A DNA stretch of 64,000 nt, taken from an uncultured Spirochaetales bacterium. Lineage in GTDB: Bacteria; Spirochaetota; Spirochaetia; Sphaerochaetales; Sphaerochaetaceae. The position numbers and the translations under genes were made by a program. The notes beneath the pieces are model-generated. The model saw nothing but the letters and a program-made list of their open reading frames with translations. It did no database searches and had not been told where the DNA came from. Of the stretch, positions 26,996 to 36,098 are shown piece after piece; the first letter of the stretch is position 1; each line of letters opens with the position of its first letter. The stretch is from positions 1-64,000 of the forward strand of contig CASFZR010000001.1 in the NCBI GenBank assembly GCA_949299185.1. The letters run 5' to 3'.

Positions 26996-27041
26996 TTTGA
27001 CCAACCATATAAGAGGCTCCTAGAATTTCACCAAACATACT
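26996..27041 (+). promoter_or_regulatory. mmsA operon promoter bracketed by direct repeats
   Basis: TTGACC (26997-27002), 18-base spacer and TAGAAT (27021-27026) form a good promoter. Two near-identical elements, TTTGACCAACCATATA (26996-27011) and TTTCACCAAACATACT (27026-27041), lie 30 bases apart on the same DNA face; the first covers the -35 and the second starts at the end of the -10. A regulator bound to both would control this operon directly. Confidence 0.55.
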
Positions 27042-27057
27042 AAAACGAGGGAATTTC

Positions 27058-28569
27058 ATGGAGAGAAAGGGATATTGCGTTTATGGTGAGTGGAGACAGT
27101 CTAAGACGGACAGGTGGATGCCCGTTACCGACTCATCGACCGGCGAGGTGATCGCCGAGGTTCCTTGCTGCACGAAGGATGAGGTGGAGGATGCCATCGC
27201 ATCAGCCGCGGCGGCCTTCCCCGAGTGGTCTATGCTGTCGATATCCAAGAGGACCCAGATGATGTTCAAGTGGAGGAACGTCCTCATGGAGCATCTTGAT
27301 GAGCTGACCTATCTCTGCGCGAAGGAGCTGGGAAAGACGCTGAATGAGGCAAGGGGAGACGTGCTTAAGGCGATAGAGCCGACAGAGCTTGCCTGCGCTA
27401 CCCCGTATATCTCGCAGGGCAGGGCCTCGTTGCAGGTCACTACCGGCTTCGATACCGCTACCTACCGAGTTCCTCTCGGAGTCATCGCCGGTATCGTTCC
27501 ATTCAACTTCCCCGCGATGATCCCATGGGGCTGGATGGTTCCCCTTGCTATTGCTACTGGTAATACCGTGGTGCTTAAGGCCGCGTCATTCACGCCGCTT
27601 ACCTCGATGAGGATACTGGAGCTGTTCTATGAGGAGGCAGGCTTCCCGAAGGGAGTCGTGAACCTCGTCACATGCTCACGGGTGGAGTCGGAGATCTTCC
27701 TCACAGACCCGAGGATCAAGGCCGTTACCTTCGTCGGCTCGACCGATGTCGGCAAGCATATCTATTCGGTGGCGGCTGCCCATGGGAAGCGCGTACAGGC
27801 CCAGTGCGAGGCGAAGAACCATGCCCTCGTCCTTGAGGACTGCGATCTTGAGAGTACCGTCAACGCGATCATCAACTCCACATATGGCTGCGCGGGCATG
27901 AGGTGCATGGCGCTTCCTGTCGTCGTGGTGCAGGAGTCTATCGCGGATAAGTTCGTCGCGCTCCTGAAGGAGAAGGCGATGGCGATGAAGGTCGGATGCG
28001 CATACGATCCTGAGACGAAGCTCGGGCCAGTGGTAAATGCCAAGCATAAGCAGTCGATCATCGACTGGATCCAGAAGGGAATCGATGAGGGGGCAGAGCT
28101 GGTGCTTGATGGCCGTGACTGCGTCGTTCCCGGCTTCGAGGGAGGCTATTTCGTAGGTCCTACGATCCTCGATCATGTCACGGAGGATATGAGCGTCGGA
28201 CAGCGTGAGATCTTCGGACCTGTGACCGTCATCAAGCGCGTCAAGGACTTTGAGGAGGGAATCGCGGTGATGAACGCCAATCCATTTGCCAACGGCTCCT
28301 GCATCTTCACGCAGAACGGCTATTATGCTCGCCAGTTCGAGATGCTTACCGATGGCGGAATGGTGGGAATCAACGTGGGAATCCCAGTGCCTAGCGCCTA
28401 CTTCCCGTTCTCCGGCAACAAGGATTCCTTCTTCGGCGATCAGCACGTGCTGGGTATTGACGGCGTACGCTTCTATACGAGGGCCAAGACCGTCACGAAG
28501 CACTGGTATGACGAACATGCGAGGAAGAGGACGATGGATACCTGGGAAGGCACCGTCGAGCGTATCTGA
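27058..28569 (+). CDS. mmsA: CoA-acylating aldehyde dehydrogenase, methylmalonate-semialdehyde dehydrogenase type
   Basis: A 503-residue aldehyde dehydrogenase closest in motif to MmsA: GVIAGIVPFNFPAMIPWGWM, FVGSTDVGKHIY, the catalytic Cys 283 in GCAGMRCMAL, and EIFGPVTVIKRV. MmsA enzymes oxidise methylmalonate or malonate semialdehyde to acyl-CoA; the segment CEAKNHALVLED is the MmsA-type variant of the region that holds the general-base Glu in other ALDHs. Here the partners are a Mo-hydroxylase and RidA, not valine or inositol genes, so the substrate is probably an aldehyde or semialdehyde formed in that pathway; I would keep the symbol only as a family label. GAGGG precedes the ATG. Confidence 0.87.
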   Translation: MERKGYCVYGEWRQSKTDRWMPVTDSSTGEVIAEVPCCTKDEVEDAIASAAAAFPEWSMLSISKRTQMMFKWRNVLMEHLDELTYLCAKELGKTLNEARGDVLKAIEPTELACATPYISQGRASLQVTTGFDTATYRVPLGVIAGIVPFNFPAMIPWGWMVPLAIATGNTVVLKAASFTPLTSMRILELFYEEAGFPKGVVNLVTCSRVESEIFLTDPRIKAVTFVGSTDVGKHIYSVAAAHGKRVQAQCEAKNHALVLEDCDLESTVNAIINSTYGCAGMRCMALPVVVVQESIADKFVALLKEKAMAMKVGCAYDPETKLGPVVNAKHKQSIIDWIQKGIDEGAELVLDGRDCVVPGFEGGYFVGPTILDHVTEDMSVGQREIFGPVTVIKRVKDFEEGIAVMNANPFANGSCIFTQNGYYARQFEMLTDGGMVGINVGIPVPSAYFPFSGNKDSFFGDQHVLGIDGVRFYTRAKTVTKHWYDEHARKRTMDTWEGTVERI

Positions 28570-28581
28570 TCAAGGAGGCTG

Positions 28582-29442
28582 ATGATGAGTGAGTATTATA
28601 GGCCCGCGACGAAGGCTGAGGCGTTAGGACTCCTCGGCAAGTACGGAAAGGATCTTCTTATCGTCAATGGTGGTACCGATGCCGTTCTCTCCATAGTGGA
28701 GGGCAAGGTGGAGCCGAAGGCGATAATGCAGGTATCGCAGCTTCCGGACTTCCATCGTATCTGGACCGAGGGTGGATTCCTGCATATCGCGGGGGGAGCC
28801 ACGTTCCGCGAGATGATGGAGAGCGCGGAGGTCGCGCCTTATCAGGGACTGGTGGAGGCCCTGGGCCATCTGGCCTCTCCTTCGATACGCGTCATCGGAA
28901 CCGCTGCAGGCAATCTCTGCACCGCGGCTCCCGCCGCTGACTGCGCTGCCATGCTCTATGCTCTCAATGCATCTGTCGTGCTTGAGTCTGAGAAGGGAAA
29001 GCGTGTCGTGGCTCTCGCTGATTTTTATGACACATCCTCCTCCTATAAGACCGTGATGGAGGGTGATGAGCTTCTTACCGAGATAAGGGTTCCAGCGCTC
29101 CAGAAAGGGGAGGGAACCGGCTACTGCCGCCTCTCGCGGCGCAAGGCCCAGGATATCGCGAAGGTCATAATCGGCGTGCGCCTTACCCTTGAGAAGGGCA
29201 TTATCTCTTCCTGTTCCGTGGCCCTGGGCGCTCTTAACGCCACCCTCGTGCATGGTGCGGAGACGGAGAAGGCCGTCATAGGCATGAGCGGGGATAAGGC
29301 CATCGAATACGTAAGGAACAACTGGCCTGTGGAGGCCAGGCTCCATAAGAGCTACTTCACTGAGTATAAGAAGAGCGTCGTGTGCGCCGCTGTCGCAAGG
29401 GCCTTCGAGAAGGCTCTGGATAATGCAGGAGGTAATATCTGA
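28582..29442 (+). CDS. Mo-hydroxylase FAD-binding (medium) subunit
   Basis: A 286-residue FAD subunit of the xanthine dehydrogenase / CO dehydrogenase family. The FAD-binding blocks are VNGGTDAVLSI (residues about 32-42) and TAAGNLCTAAPAADCAAML (about 110-130); the C-terminal CO_deh_flav_C domain follows. It would pass electrons from the 2Fe-2S subunit to the acceptor. AGGAGG precedes a double ATG (28582, 28585). Its stop overlaps the next start as TGATG. Confidence 0.92.
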   Translation: MMSEYYRPATKAEALGLLGKYGKDLLIVNGGTDAVLSIVEGKVEPKAIMQVSQLPDFHRIWTEGGFLHIAGGATFREMMESAEVAPYQGLVEALGHLASPSIRVIGTAAGNLCTAAPAADCAAMLYALNASVVLESEKGKRVVALADFYDTSSSYKTVMEGDELLTEIRVPALQKGEGTGYCRLSRRKAQDIAKVIIGVRLTLEKGIISSCSVALGALNATLVHGAETEKAVIGMSGDKAIEYVRNNWPVEARLHKSYFTEYKKSVVCAAVARAFEKALDNAGGNI

Positions 29443-29915
29443 TGGTTACTGTGGCTTTCACCCTTAATGGCAAGCCGGTGTCATGCTGCGTCAATGAGAC
29501 CGAGGTCCTCGTGGATACCCTTCGTGAGCGTTTCTATCTTACGGGAACAAAGAAGGGCTGCGGCACGGGGGACTGCGGTGCCTGCACCGTGCTTCTTGAT
29601 GGAGATGCCGTGAGGTCATGCATACTCCTTACCGCGATGGTTGAGGGGCGTAGCGTGACTACGATCGAGGGTGTCGGATCTATCGAGCATCCCCATGTCG
29701 TACAGCAGGCGTTCGTCGATGCCAGCGCCGTCCAGTGCGGATTCTGCACTCCAGGCATGGTGCTGACCACGATAGCGCTCCTGAATAGGAATCCCGATCC
29801 CAGCGAGGACGAGATAAGGACCGCACTTAGCGGGAATCTCTGCAGGTGCACAGGTTATCAGAAGATCGTAAAGGCCGTTCAGCTTGCCGCTGAGCGCATG
29901 CGTAATAGCAATTGA
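29442..29915 (+). CDS. Mo-hydroxylase [2Fe-2S] (small) subunit
   Basis: A 157-residue small subunit with the two expected iron-sulfur domains: a plant-ferredoxin-type cluster (GCGTGDCGACTVLLDG plus a later Cys in RSCILL) and the helical C-terminal cluster (QCGFCTPGM and NLCRCTGYQ). Size and motifs match CoxS/XdhC-type subunits. It connects the molybdenum site to the FAD subunit and is translationally coupled to it. Confidence 0.95.
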   Translation: MVTVAFTLNGKPVSCCVNETEVLVDTLRERFYLTGTKKGCGTGDCGACTVLLDGDAVRSCILLTAMVEGRSVTTIEGVGSIEHPHVVQQAFVDASAVQCGFCTPGMVLTTIALLNRNPDPSEDEIRTALSGNLCRCTGYQKIVKAVQLAAERMRNSN

Positions 29916-29926
29916 GGAGGAGTCAT

Positions 29927-30280
29927 ATGGAAGTCAAGCACTATGAGGGAAATGGAAGACTGAGTCTCGTTACGGAATGTAACGGTGTCCTTCACCTTAC
30001 CGGAAGGACCTGCATGCCAGCCGGCGATACCGTCGCGGAGCAGGCCGCGGGAATCCTTAAGATCATCGATGAGACGCTTCAGAAGTATGGCTCTGATAAG
30101 AAGCATATCCTCTTCACGCAGGTATTCCTCAAGGACATCATCAGGGACTTCGATGATATGAATAAGGTATGGGAAGCCTGGGTAGAGCCAGGATTCGAGC
30201 CGGCAAGGGCGACCGTGCAGGCGAAGATGGCCAAGGAAGAGGCCCTCGTCGAGATGGTCGTCACCGCGGTCAGGGCATAA
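29927..30280 (+). CDS. RidA/YjgF-family enamine/imine deaminase-like protein
   Basis: A 117-residue RidA-family protein (GNGVLHLTGRTCMP region, KKHILFTQVFLKDI, VEPGFEPARATVQAKMA). The Arg that binds substrate carboxylates in RidA is retained in PARATVQA. RidA proteins hydrolyse reactive enamines and imines. GAGGAGGAG precedes ATG 29927; an in-frame TTG 15 bases upstream lies inside that ribosome binding site and is not used. Its position between the small and large Mo-hydroxylase subunits suggests the oxidised product is an imine or enamine needing hydrolysis. Confidence 0.9.
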   Translation: MEVKHYEGNGRLSLVTECNGVLHLTGRTCMPAGDTVAEQAAGILKIIDETLQKYGSDKKHILFTQVFLKDIIRDFDDMNKVWEAWVEPGFEPARATVQAKMAKEEALVEMVVTAVRA

Positions 30281-30296
30281 CCTCCAAGGAGCAGAG

Positions 30297-32597
30297 ATGG
30301 TCAAGGAAAAATACGTTGGACAGCGTCTGACACGTACCGATAGCCTGGCAAAGGCTACTGGAGCGGCTAAGTATACCGGCGATATCTGGATGAACAGGAG
30401 GGACATGCTCTACGCCAAGGCCCTCTTCCCGCCATATGGCCATGCGCGTATCGTCAGCATCGATACGTCCGCGGCTCAGGCGCTTGAGGGGGTCGTGACG
30501 GTCATGACGGCCGATGACCTGCCGGGAAAGAACGGCTATGGCGGCATGGTTCCTGATAAGCCTGTCATCGCCAAGGACGAGGTGCTGTATGAGGGAGATC
30601 CGGTAGCGCTCGTGGCTGCTGAGACCAAGGAAGCTGCGGAGAAGGCCGTGAAGCTGATCAAGGTGGAGTATGAGCCTCTTGAGGGCTATGATGATCCGGC
30701 CTTCATGCTTGATCCGTCATCTCCGATGCTTCATACGAACAATCCGTTCCACAAGAACCACAACATCTCCGATGAGCAGATCATCAAGAAGGGCGATGTG
30801 GAAAAGGCCTTCAAGGAGGCCGATGTCATCATCGATAACTGGTATAAGACACCTCTTGTCGACCATGCGTATATGGAGCCGGATGTCGCGATAGCGCAGT
30901 ATGACCCGATCCAGGGCGGCATAACGATCTGGAGCCCCCAGCACGCGGTACAGCTTGCCAAGAGGGCGATGAGCGATGCCTTCGGCATGCCTCAGAGCAG
31001 GATCCATGTCTGCAGCCAGCTCGTGGGCGGTGGCTTCGGCGGCAAGGAGGATTCGACCTTCGATGTCTCCGTAGTGGCTGGCGTGCTTTCCATCAAGACC
31101 AAGCGCCCGGTCTATTTCGAGCTGACGAGGGACGAGGTCTTCAAGGGAACCGGAAAGAGGCATCCTTCGCTTATCCATCATCAGCTTGCAGCGGATAAGA
31201 GCGGCAAGATACTGGGAATAAAGGTCGAGACGATCATCGACAAGGGCGCGTATAAGTCCATCGATGCGATACCGTCCCGTACGACCCAGTACGCAGGAGG
31301 CCCCTATTCTATCGATAACGCCCTCACTCACTCATGGTCGGTGTTCACCGATCATCCGTATGGATGCGCGTTCCGTGGCCTTGGCAGCCCTCAGGCGCAC
31401 TTCGCGATGGAGTGCCAGATGGACGAGCTTGCCCGCCGCCTGAACATGGATCCTGTGGAGCTGAGGCTGAAGAACATCCTCCGCGATGGCGATACCACTA
31501 TCTGGGGACAGCCGATGATGGAGGAGAGGGGACTCGGGCTTGAGGAGTGCATACGCCGCGTGACGAGCGATCCGAAGTTCAACGAGCCTCTGGATAACAG
31601 CGATCCGAGGATCAGGCGCGGCCGTGGTATCGCGTGCTTCATGTATGGTACCGGTACCGGCTCTGCCACCGATGGCGCGCATGTCATGGTCCAGGCCCAG
31701 CCCGATGGCTCTATAAACATCGGCGTATCGGCATCCGAGCTTGGCCAGGGATTCCTGATCGCGATGAAGCAGATCGCGGCAGACACGATGGGAGTGTCGA
31801 TAGACAAGGTCTACCTCGACTATGCCGATTCCGCCGCATCGCTTGAGTCCGGCGCTACCGTTGCCTCCAGGACCACCGTCCTCACCGGCAATGCTATCGT
31901 CAACGGGCTTGAGAAGCTCAAGGAGCGCTTCGCGGCCGTTGCGGCTCCGATGCTCAAGACAGGAAAGGAGAACGTCGTCTTCTTTGATAACAAGGTCTTC
32001 GCGAAGGGACTGGAGAGCGAGGGCGTGCCTCTCTCCGCGGTAATCGCCAAGGCGTTCTCATCGCAGGTACCGCTCGGGGCCATAGGCTCATGGTATCCTC
32101 CGATGTCGGCTCCTAAGGGTGATGGACTGGGAGACAAGATGCATACCTATGCCTTCGGCTGCCAGGGCGTGCGCGTTGCTGTGGATGTCGAGACCGGAGA
32201 GATTACCGTTGAGGATGCGCTTCTTGCCTGTGATATCGGAAAGGCGATCAACCCGGACACGGTCGAGGGCCAGTTCGAGGGTGGAATGGCCCAGGCCATA
32301 GGCTGGGCGCTGATGGAGGAGCATTTCATGTCGAACGGAAGGATGAAGAACCATACGTTCCATGATTTCCTCATTCCTACGGCGAAGGATATCCCGAACC
32401 TGAGGACGATCATCGTGGAGCATCCGAATGTGCTTGGACCGTTCGGGGCCAAGGGTGTCGGAGAGCCGCCTATCGTGCCTGGCGCACCGGCTATCCGCAA
32501 TGCCGTATACGATGCCATCGGCGTCGCGATCAATGAGATTCCCATGACTCCTGTGCGCGTCATGGAAGCTATAAAGAAGTCAGCGGAAAAGAGCTGA
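30297..32597 (+). CDS. Mo-hydroxylase molybdopterin-binding (large) subunit
   Basis: A 766-residue catalytic subunit of the xanthine dehydrogenase family. Visible blocks: GAAKYTGDIW at the N terminus, QLVGGGFGGKED (Moco binding), GCAFRGLGSPQAHFAMECQMDELA (substrate channel), and GAKGVGEPPIVPGAPAI with catalytic Glu 723. These enzymes hydroxylate N-heterocycles or aldehydes with water-derived oxygen. The first sphere does not identify the substrate. Together with the two preceding subunits it forms a complete enzyme. AAGGAG precedes the ATG; the transporter gene follows after 14 bases. Confidence 0.94.
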   Translation: MVKEKYVGQRLTRTDSLAKATGAAKYTGDIWMNRRDMLYAKALFPPYGHARIVSIDTSAAQALEGVVTVMTADDLPGKNGYGGMVPDKPVIAKDEVLYEGDPVALVAAETKEAAEKAVKLIKVEYEPLEGYDDPAFMLDPSSPMLHTNNPFHKNHNISDEQIIKKGDVEKAFKEADVIIDNWYKTPLVDHAYMEPDVAIAQYDPIQGGITIWSPQHAVQLAKRAMSDAFGMPQSRIHVCSQLVGGGFGGKEDSTFDVSVVAGVLSIKTKRPVYFELTRDEVFKGTGKRHPSLIHHQLAADKSGKILGIKVETIIDKGAYKSIDAIPSRTTQYAGGPYSIDNALTHSWSVFTDHPYGCAFRGLGSPQAHFAMECQMDELARRLNMDPVELRLKNILRDGDTTIWGQPMMEERGLGLEECIRRVTSDPKFNEPLDNSDPRIRRGRGIACFMYGTGTGSATDGAHVMVQAQPDGSINIGVSASELGQGFLIAMKQIAADTMGVSIDKVYLDYADSAASLESGATVASRTTVLTGNAIVNGLEKLKERFAAVAAPMLKTGKENVVFFDNKVFAKGLESEGVPLSAVIAKAFSSQVPLGAIGSWYPPMSAPKGDGLGDKMHTYAFGCQGVRVAVDVETGEITVEDALLACDIGKAINPDTVEGQFEGGMAQAIGWALMEEHFMSNGRMKNHTFHDFLIPTAKDIPNLRTIIVEHPNVLGPFGAKGVGEPPIVPGAPAIRNAVYDAIGVAINEIPMTPVRVMEAIKKSAEKS

Positions 32598-32611
32598 TAA
32601 GGAGGGAAGCT

Positions 32612-33814
32612 ATGGATGGGATGCTAGCTCTTACAATCGTATGTGTCATCTTCGCTATCGGTGACTGGATCTCCGATAGGACACACGCCATCATACCGGT
32701 GCTGCTGTTCGCATCGATCACGTTCCTGATCCTGTTCTGGTCAGGATTAGTGCCGACGACGCTCTTCACCGACGCGGGTCTGATGCAGATCTCCACGATG
32801 ATGACGGGTCTCTTCATCGTCAACATGGGTACTCTGCTTGACCTCAAGTCCTTCATCGACCAGTGGAAGGTCGTCGTGCTTGGACTGGCTATCGTCATCG
32901 TCGGCGGTATCCTGATGTTCTTCGTCTCCCGCCCGATCCTCGGCAACAACTTCGCGGTTGCCCTCGTCGGACCTATCACGGGAGGCTGGGTATCCGCAGT
33001 CGTCGTAAACGATGCGATCACCGCCATGGGTTCTCCTGATACCCTCAAGCTCGCTGGCGTCCTTGCCACGATCATCGTCGCGGTCCAGGGCATCATCGGC
33101 TATCCTCTGGCTTCTCTCTTCCTCCGCGGTGAGGCGAGAAGGCTCAGGAAGGGATACAACGATGGCTCGATCAAGTGGGAGAGGATCGTATTCGAGGAGA
33201 CCGCTACAGATAAGCCTGCCAAGAAGAAGCTCATCCCGGCTCTTCCTGAGAAGTATCAGACATCGTTCATCCTTCTGGCGAAGTCCTGTATCGTATCGCT
33301 CCTTTCGTTCTGGCTTTCGGATCTGACCGGTGGCGCTATCCACAAGTATGTCATCTGCCTTATCCTCGGCGTCGTGGCACAGGAGATCGGATTCCTTGAG
33401 CATGATGTCATGAAGAAGTCGAACTGCTATGGTATCGGACTGATCGTCTGTATGGTATCGATTCTTGTCTTCCTTACCGCTGTTACGCCTCAGGACGTCG
33501 CATCGCTCCTGCCTGTCGTCATCGGTGCGTTCATCATCGGTATCCTCTCGATGTTCGTCATCGCGGTCGTTGTGGGAAAGATCTTCCACTACTCATGGCA
33601 GCTATGCTGCGGCATGGCATGCTCATGCCTCTTCGGATTCCCGGGAACCTATGTCGTTTCCACCGAGGTCGCCAAGACGATCGCCACGACAGAGGACGAG
33701 GAGCAGATGATCCTCGACAACATCCTGCCGAAGATGCTCGTGGCAGGCTTCATCTGCCTGACGATCACATCGGTCCTCATCACCGGCGTGTTCGTAAACT
33801 ACTTCGTCGCCTGA
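32612..33814 (+). CDS. Polytopic membrane protein, probable transporter of unknown family
   Basis: A 400-residue protein with about 10-11 hydrophobic spans and two internally similar halves suggested by GPITGGWVSAVVVNDAI and MACSCLFGFPGTYVVSTEV, both Gly-rich re-entrant-like segments as in GltS/2HCT-type secondary carriers. I do not recognise the family with certainty. A short cytoplasmic Lys-rich loop lies near residues 195-220. GGAGG precedes the ATG. As last gene of the Mo-hydroxylase operon it is the obvious candidate for substrate uptake or product export. A strong terminator follows. Confidence 0.75.
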   Translation: MDGMLALTIVCVIFAIGDWISDRTHAIIPVLLFASITFLILFWSGLVPTTLFTDAGLMQISTMMTGLFIVNMGTLLDLKSFIDQWKVVVLGLAIVIVGGILMFFVSRPILGNNFAVALVGPITGGWVSAVVVNDAITAMGSPDTLKLAGVLATIIVAVQGIIGYPLASLFLRGEARRLRKGYNDGSIKWERIVFEETATDKPAKKKLIPALPEKYQTSFILLAKSCIVSLLSFWLSDLTGGAIHKYVICLILGVVAQEIGFLEHDVMKKSNCYGIGLIVCMVSILVFLTAVTPQDVASLLPVVIGAFIIGILSMFVIAVVVGKIFHYSWQLCCGMACSCLFGFPGTYVVSTEVAKTIATTEDEEQMILDNILPKMLVAGFICLTITSVLITGVFVNYFVA

Positions 33815-33860
33815 TATGGATTCAGGATGCCTTAGGCATCATGGATGATACACCTATCGT

Positions 33861-33884
33861 GAAGCGGGCCTTCGGGTCCGCTTC
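33861..33884. terminator. Strong hairpin with UUCG tetraloop
   Basis: GAAGCGGGCC pairs with GGTCCGCTTC around TTCG, giving a 10-base stem with one G-U pair and a C(UUCG)G cap, followed by GCTCTTTCT. A smaller GATGCC/GGCATC hairpin (33826-33840) precedes it. It lies between convergent operons. Confidence 0.85.
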
Positions 33885-33895
33885 GCTCTTTCTGG

Positions 33896-34705
33896 CTACC
33901 GCCTCTCCACCATGATGCGTATCCTCGAGACATACTCCTCCTCATCATCGGTGGCAAGCTCGTCGATCACATACTCCTCGAACGCGTCCGATACTACCCT
34001 GTATCCCTGTGCCTCTATCTCCTTAAGCAGGTTGCGGTAGGCCTTATCAAGCGCAGAGTAGGGGCCTTTGACGTACTTCACCGCGTAGAGCCCTTGCGGT
34101 ATCTCGCTTCCTACCGGCTCGTTGCTCTCGATGAACACGGTCATCACCCGCATGTATTCGCCGCTGAGGATATCCTGGAGCGCGATGCGCGAGCCTGCGA
34201 TGCCGATGTCGCGTATCCTGCTTGATACCGAGGAGTAGAGCGCCCACCAGTCCTCGCTCACCGTGGCCTTATCGGGCCGCGCCTCCCCGCTCTCGACTAT
34301 GCCGCAGGCGGGGAAGGGGAAGATCGATACCGGCTTCCCTGCCTCCTTCCGAGCCTCCTCTATCAGCGCCGACCGCGTGTCGATCGACTGCCTGATCATC
34401 TCGAGCTCCCTTATCATGCCGTCTATCCTCTCCCTCTCCAGATCCATCAGCGAGATCAGGGAGTCTGGGTCCTTATCGGATATATACTCCAGTATCCTCG
34501 CTATCGGGAGGTCCATGCTTCTGAGCGATAGTATCGTACTCAGCAGCGATAGCTGCGACAGGCTGTAGTACCTGTAGCCGTTCTGCGCCCTCATCATCGG
34601 CCTGAAGAGCCCGATCCTGTCATAGAAGAAGAGCGTATCCTTGCTGATTCCCGCGATCCGCGCGAAATCTCCTGCCTTGTATAGCTTCTCACCTTTCCTC
34701 TGCAT
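33896..34705 (-). CDS. MerR-family regulator with GyrI-like effector domain
   Basis: A 269-residue MerR regulator: N-terminal winged helix (YKAGDFARIAGISKDTLFFYDRIGLFRP, then NGYRYY), a coiled-coil dimer helix (about residues 85-120) and a C-terminal GyrI/BmrR-like ligand domain. BmrR-type members sense hydrophobic drugs and switch on efflux pumps by untwisting long-spacer promoters. It is divergent from a MATE pump with 52 bases between, and that gap has a matching 19-base-spacer promoter, so it is predicted to activate the pump. Confidence 0.92.
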   Translation of the reverse strand: MQRKGEKLYKAGDFARIAGISKDTLFFYDRIGLFRPMMRAQNGYRYYSLSQLSLLSTILSLRSMDLPIARILEYISDKDPDSLISLMDLERERIDGMIRELEMIRQSIDTRSALIEEARKEAGKPVSIFPFPACGIVESGEARPDKATVSEDWWALYSSVSSRIRDIGIAGSRIALQDILSGEYMRVMTVFIESNEPVGSEIPQGLYAVKYVKGPYSALDKAYRNLLKEIEAQGYRVVSDAFEEYVIDELATDDEEEYVSRIRIMVERR

Positions 34706-34709
34706 ATTA

Positions 34710-34740
34710 TTGACTATGGACTAACTCCATGGTTTTTCAT
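34710..34740 (+). promoter_or_regulatory. MerR-type promoter of the MATE gene
   Basis: TTGACT (34710-34715), a 19-base spacer and TTTCAT (34735-34740). The spacer holds the dyad ATGGA-CTAAC-TCCAT (34716-34730). Overlong spacers with a central dyad are the hallmark of MerR-activated promoters. Confidence 0.65.
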
Positions 34741-34757
34741 AGTACCGGAGTATTGAT

Positions 34758-36098
34758 ATGCCTCATGATACGGAAAGACTCTTCATAATGACACGGCCAG
34801 GCCATCTCTTCTTCAAGGCCGCCATCCCCGGAGCGCTGGGGATGCTGCTTTCCTCGATGTATTATCTCCTTGAGGCTATCCTTGTTGGGCGCGTGCTTGG
34901 AGCAGAGGCCTTCGCTGGCCTTAATCTCGCCATGCCCTTCGTGATAATAAACTACGCCGTGGCAGATCTTATCGGAGTAGGATCATCGGTACAGATCGCC
35001 ATACGGTTGGGTAAGGGAGACCGGGAGAGTGCTGATAACATCTTCACATGCTCGGTGCTGATGATCATCGCGGCCGGCGTGGTGCTTGGCTCGTTCCTCT
35101 TCATCTCCGCTCCTATGCTCTTCCGCGCGATGGGAGCCGATGAGACGCTGGTGCCGTATGCCGTCTCATATCTGAGGGTATATGCGCTCTTCTCACCGCT
35201 CACGACCGCCGCGTTTGCCGTCGACAACTACCTGAGGATATGCGGGCGTATCCGCTATTCGCTGATGATGAATGTCGTGCTTGCCACGATGGCGGTGATC
35301 TATGAGATGATCTTCCTCATCCTCCTTGGAGGGGGGATCGCGTCTGCCGCTCTTGGCACGGAACTGGGAATACTCACTGCCGTGATCTTTGGCTTCATCC
35401 CATTTCTACGTGGACGCCTGGATCTCCGTTTCCGCCGTCCCCGCTTTTCCCTGCCGATGATCCGCACGATCATCGCCTGCGGCTTGCCGACCTTCCTTTC
35501 GAACGTCTCTGGAAGGCTTGTGTCGATCGTGATGAACGTCATGCTGCTGAGATTCGGCGGTGCCGATGCCGTCAGCGTCTATGGCATACTGATGAACGCC
35601 GATGGTGTCGTCATACCGCTCCTTTACGGTACCTGCGATTCCCTGCAGCCCTCCGTCGGATACAACTGGGGAGCGGGACGCAAGGACAGGGTTGCCGCGA
35701 TAGAGAAGTACTGCTTCGGCTTCGGAGCGGTGCTGTCAAATCTTCTCTTCCTCTTCCTCTTCTTCTTCCCTGAGGTGGCGGTCAACCTCTTCATCGGTGA
35801 GGGCGGGGCTTCCATACATTCGCTGGGGATAACGGCTGTGAGGATAGCATCGCTGGGGTATATCGTGAGATGGATCGGGATCTGTACTCAGTGCTTCATG
35901 TCGGCCATAGAGAAGCCAAGGTATGCCGCCGCGATATCGGTATCCAATGCCTGCCTCTTCCCGCTGCTGCTGATCGCGCTTCTCTATCCGCTGCATCTGC
36001 AGGGAATATGGATGAACCAGCCGCTTACGGCGCTCTTCTGCGCGGCGTTGGCCGTGATGATCCTGCTTCGCAACCGGAACGTCCTCAGAAAGTCCTAA
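34758..36098 (+). CDS. MATE-family efflux transporter
   Basis: A 446-residue MATE protein with 12 predicted spans in two homologous halves (AAIPGALGMLLSSMYYLLEAILVGRVLG at the start; LQPSVGYNWGAGRKDRV in the second half). MATE pumps export cationic drugs against Na+ or H+. Together with the divergent MerR regulator it forms a compact drug-responsive module. GGAG lies nine bases before ATG 34758. Confidence 0.93.
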   Translation: MPHDTERLFIMTRPGHLFFKAAIPGALGMLLSSMYYLLEAILVGRVLGAEAFAGLNLAMPFVIINYAVADLIGVGSSVQIAIRLGKGDRESADNIFTCSVLMIIAAGVVLGSFLFISAPMLFRAMGADETLVPYAVSYLRVYALFSPLTTAAFAVDNYLRICGRIRYSLMMNVVLATMAVIYEMIFLILLGGGIASAALGTELGILTAVIFGFIPFLRGRLDLRFRRPRFSLPMIRTIIACGLPTFLSNVSGRLVSIVMNVMLLRFGGADAVSVYGILMNADGVVIPLLYGTCDSLQPSVGYNWGAGRKDRVAAIEKYCFGFGAVLSNLLFLFLFFFPEVAVNLFIGEGGASIHSLGITAVRIASLGYIVRWIGICTQCFMSAIEKPRYAAAISVSNACLFPLLLIALLYPLHLQGIWMNQPLTALFCAALAVMILLRNRNVLRKS

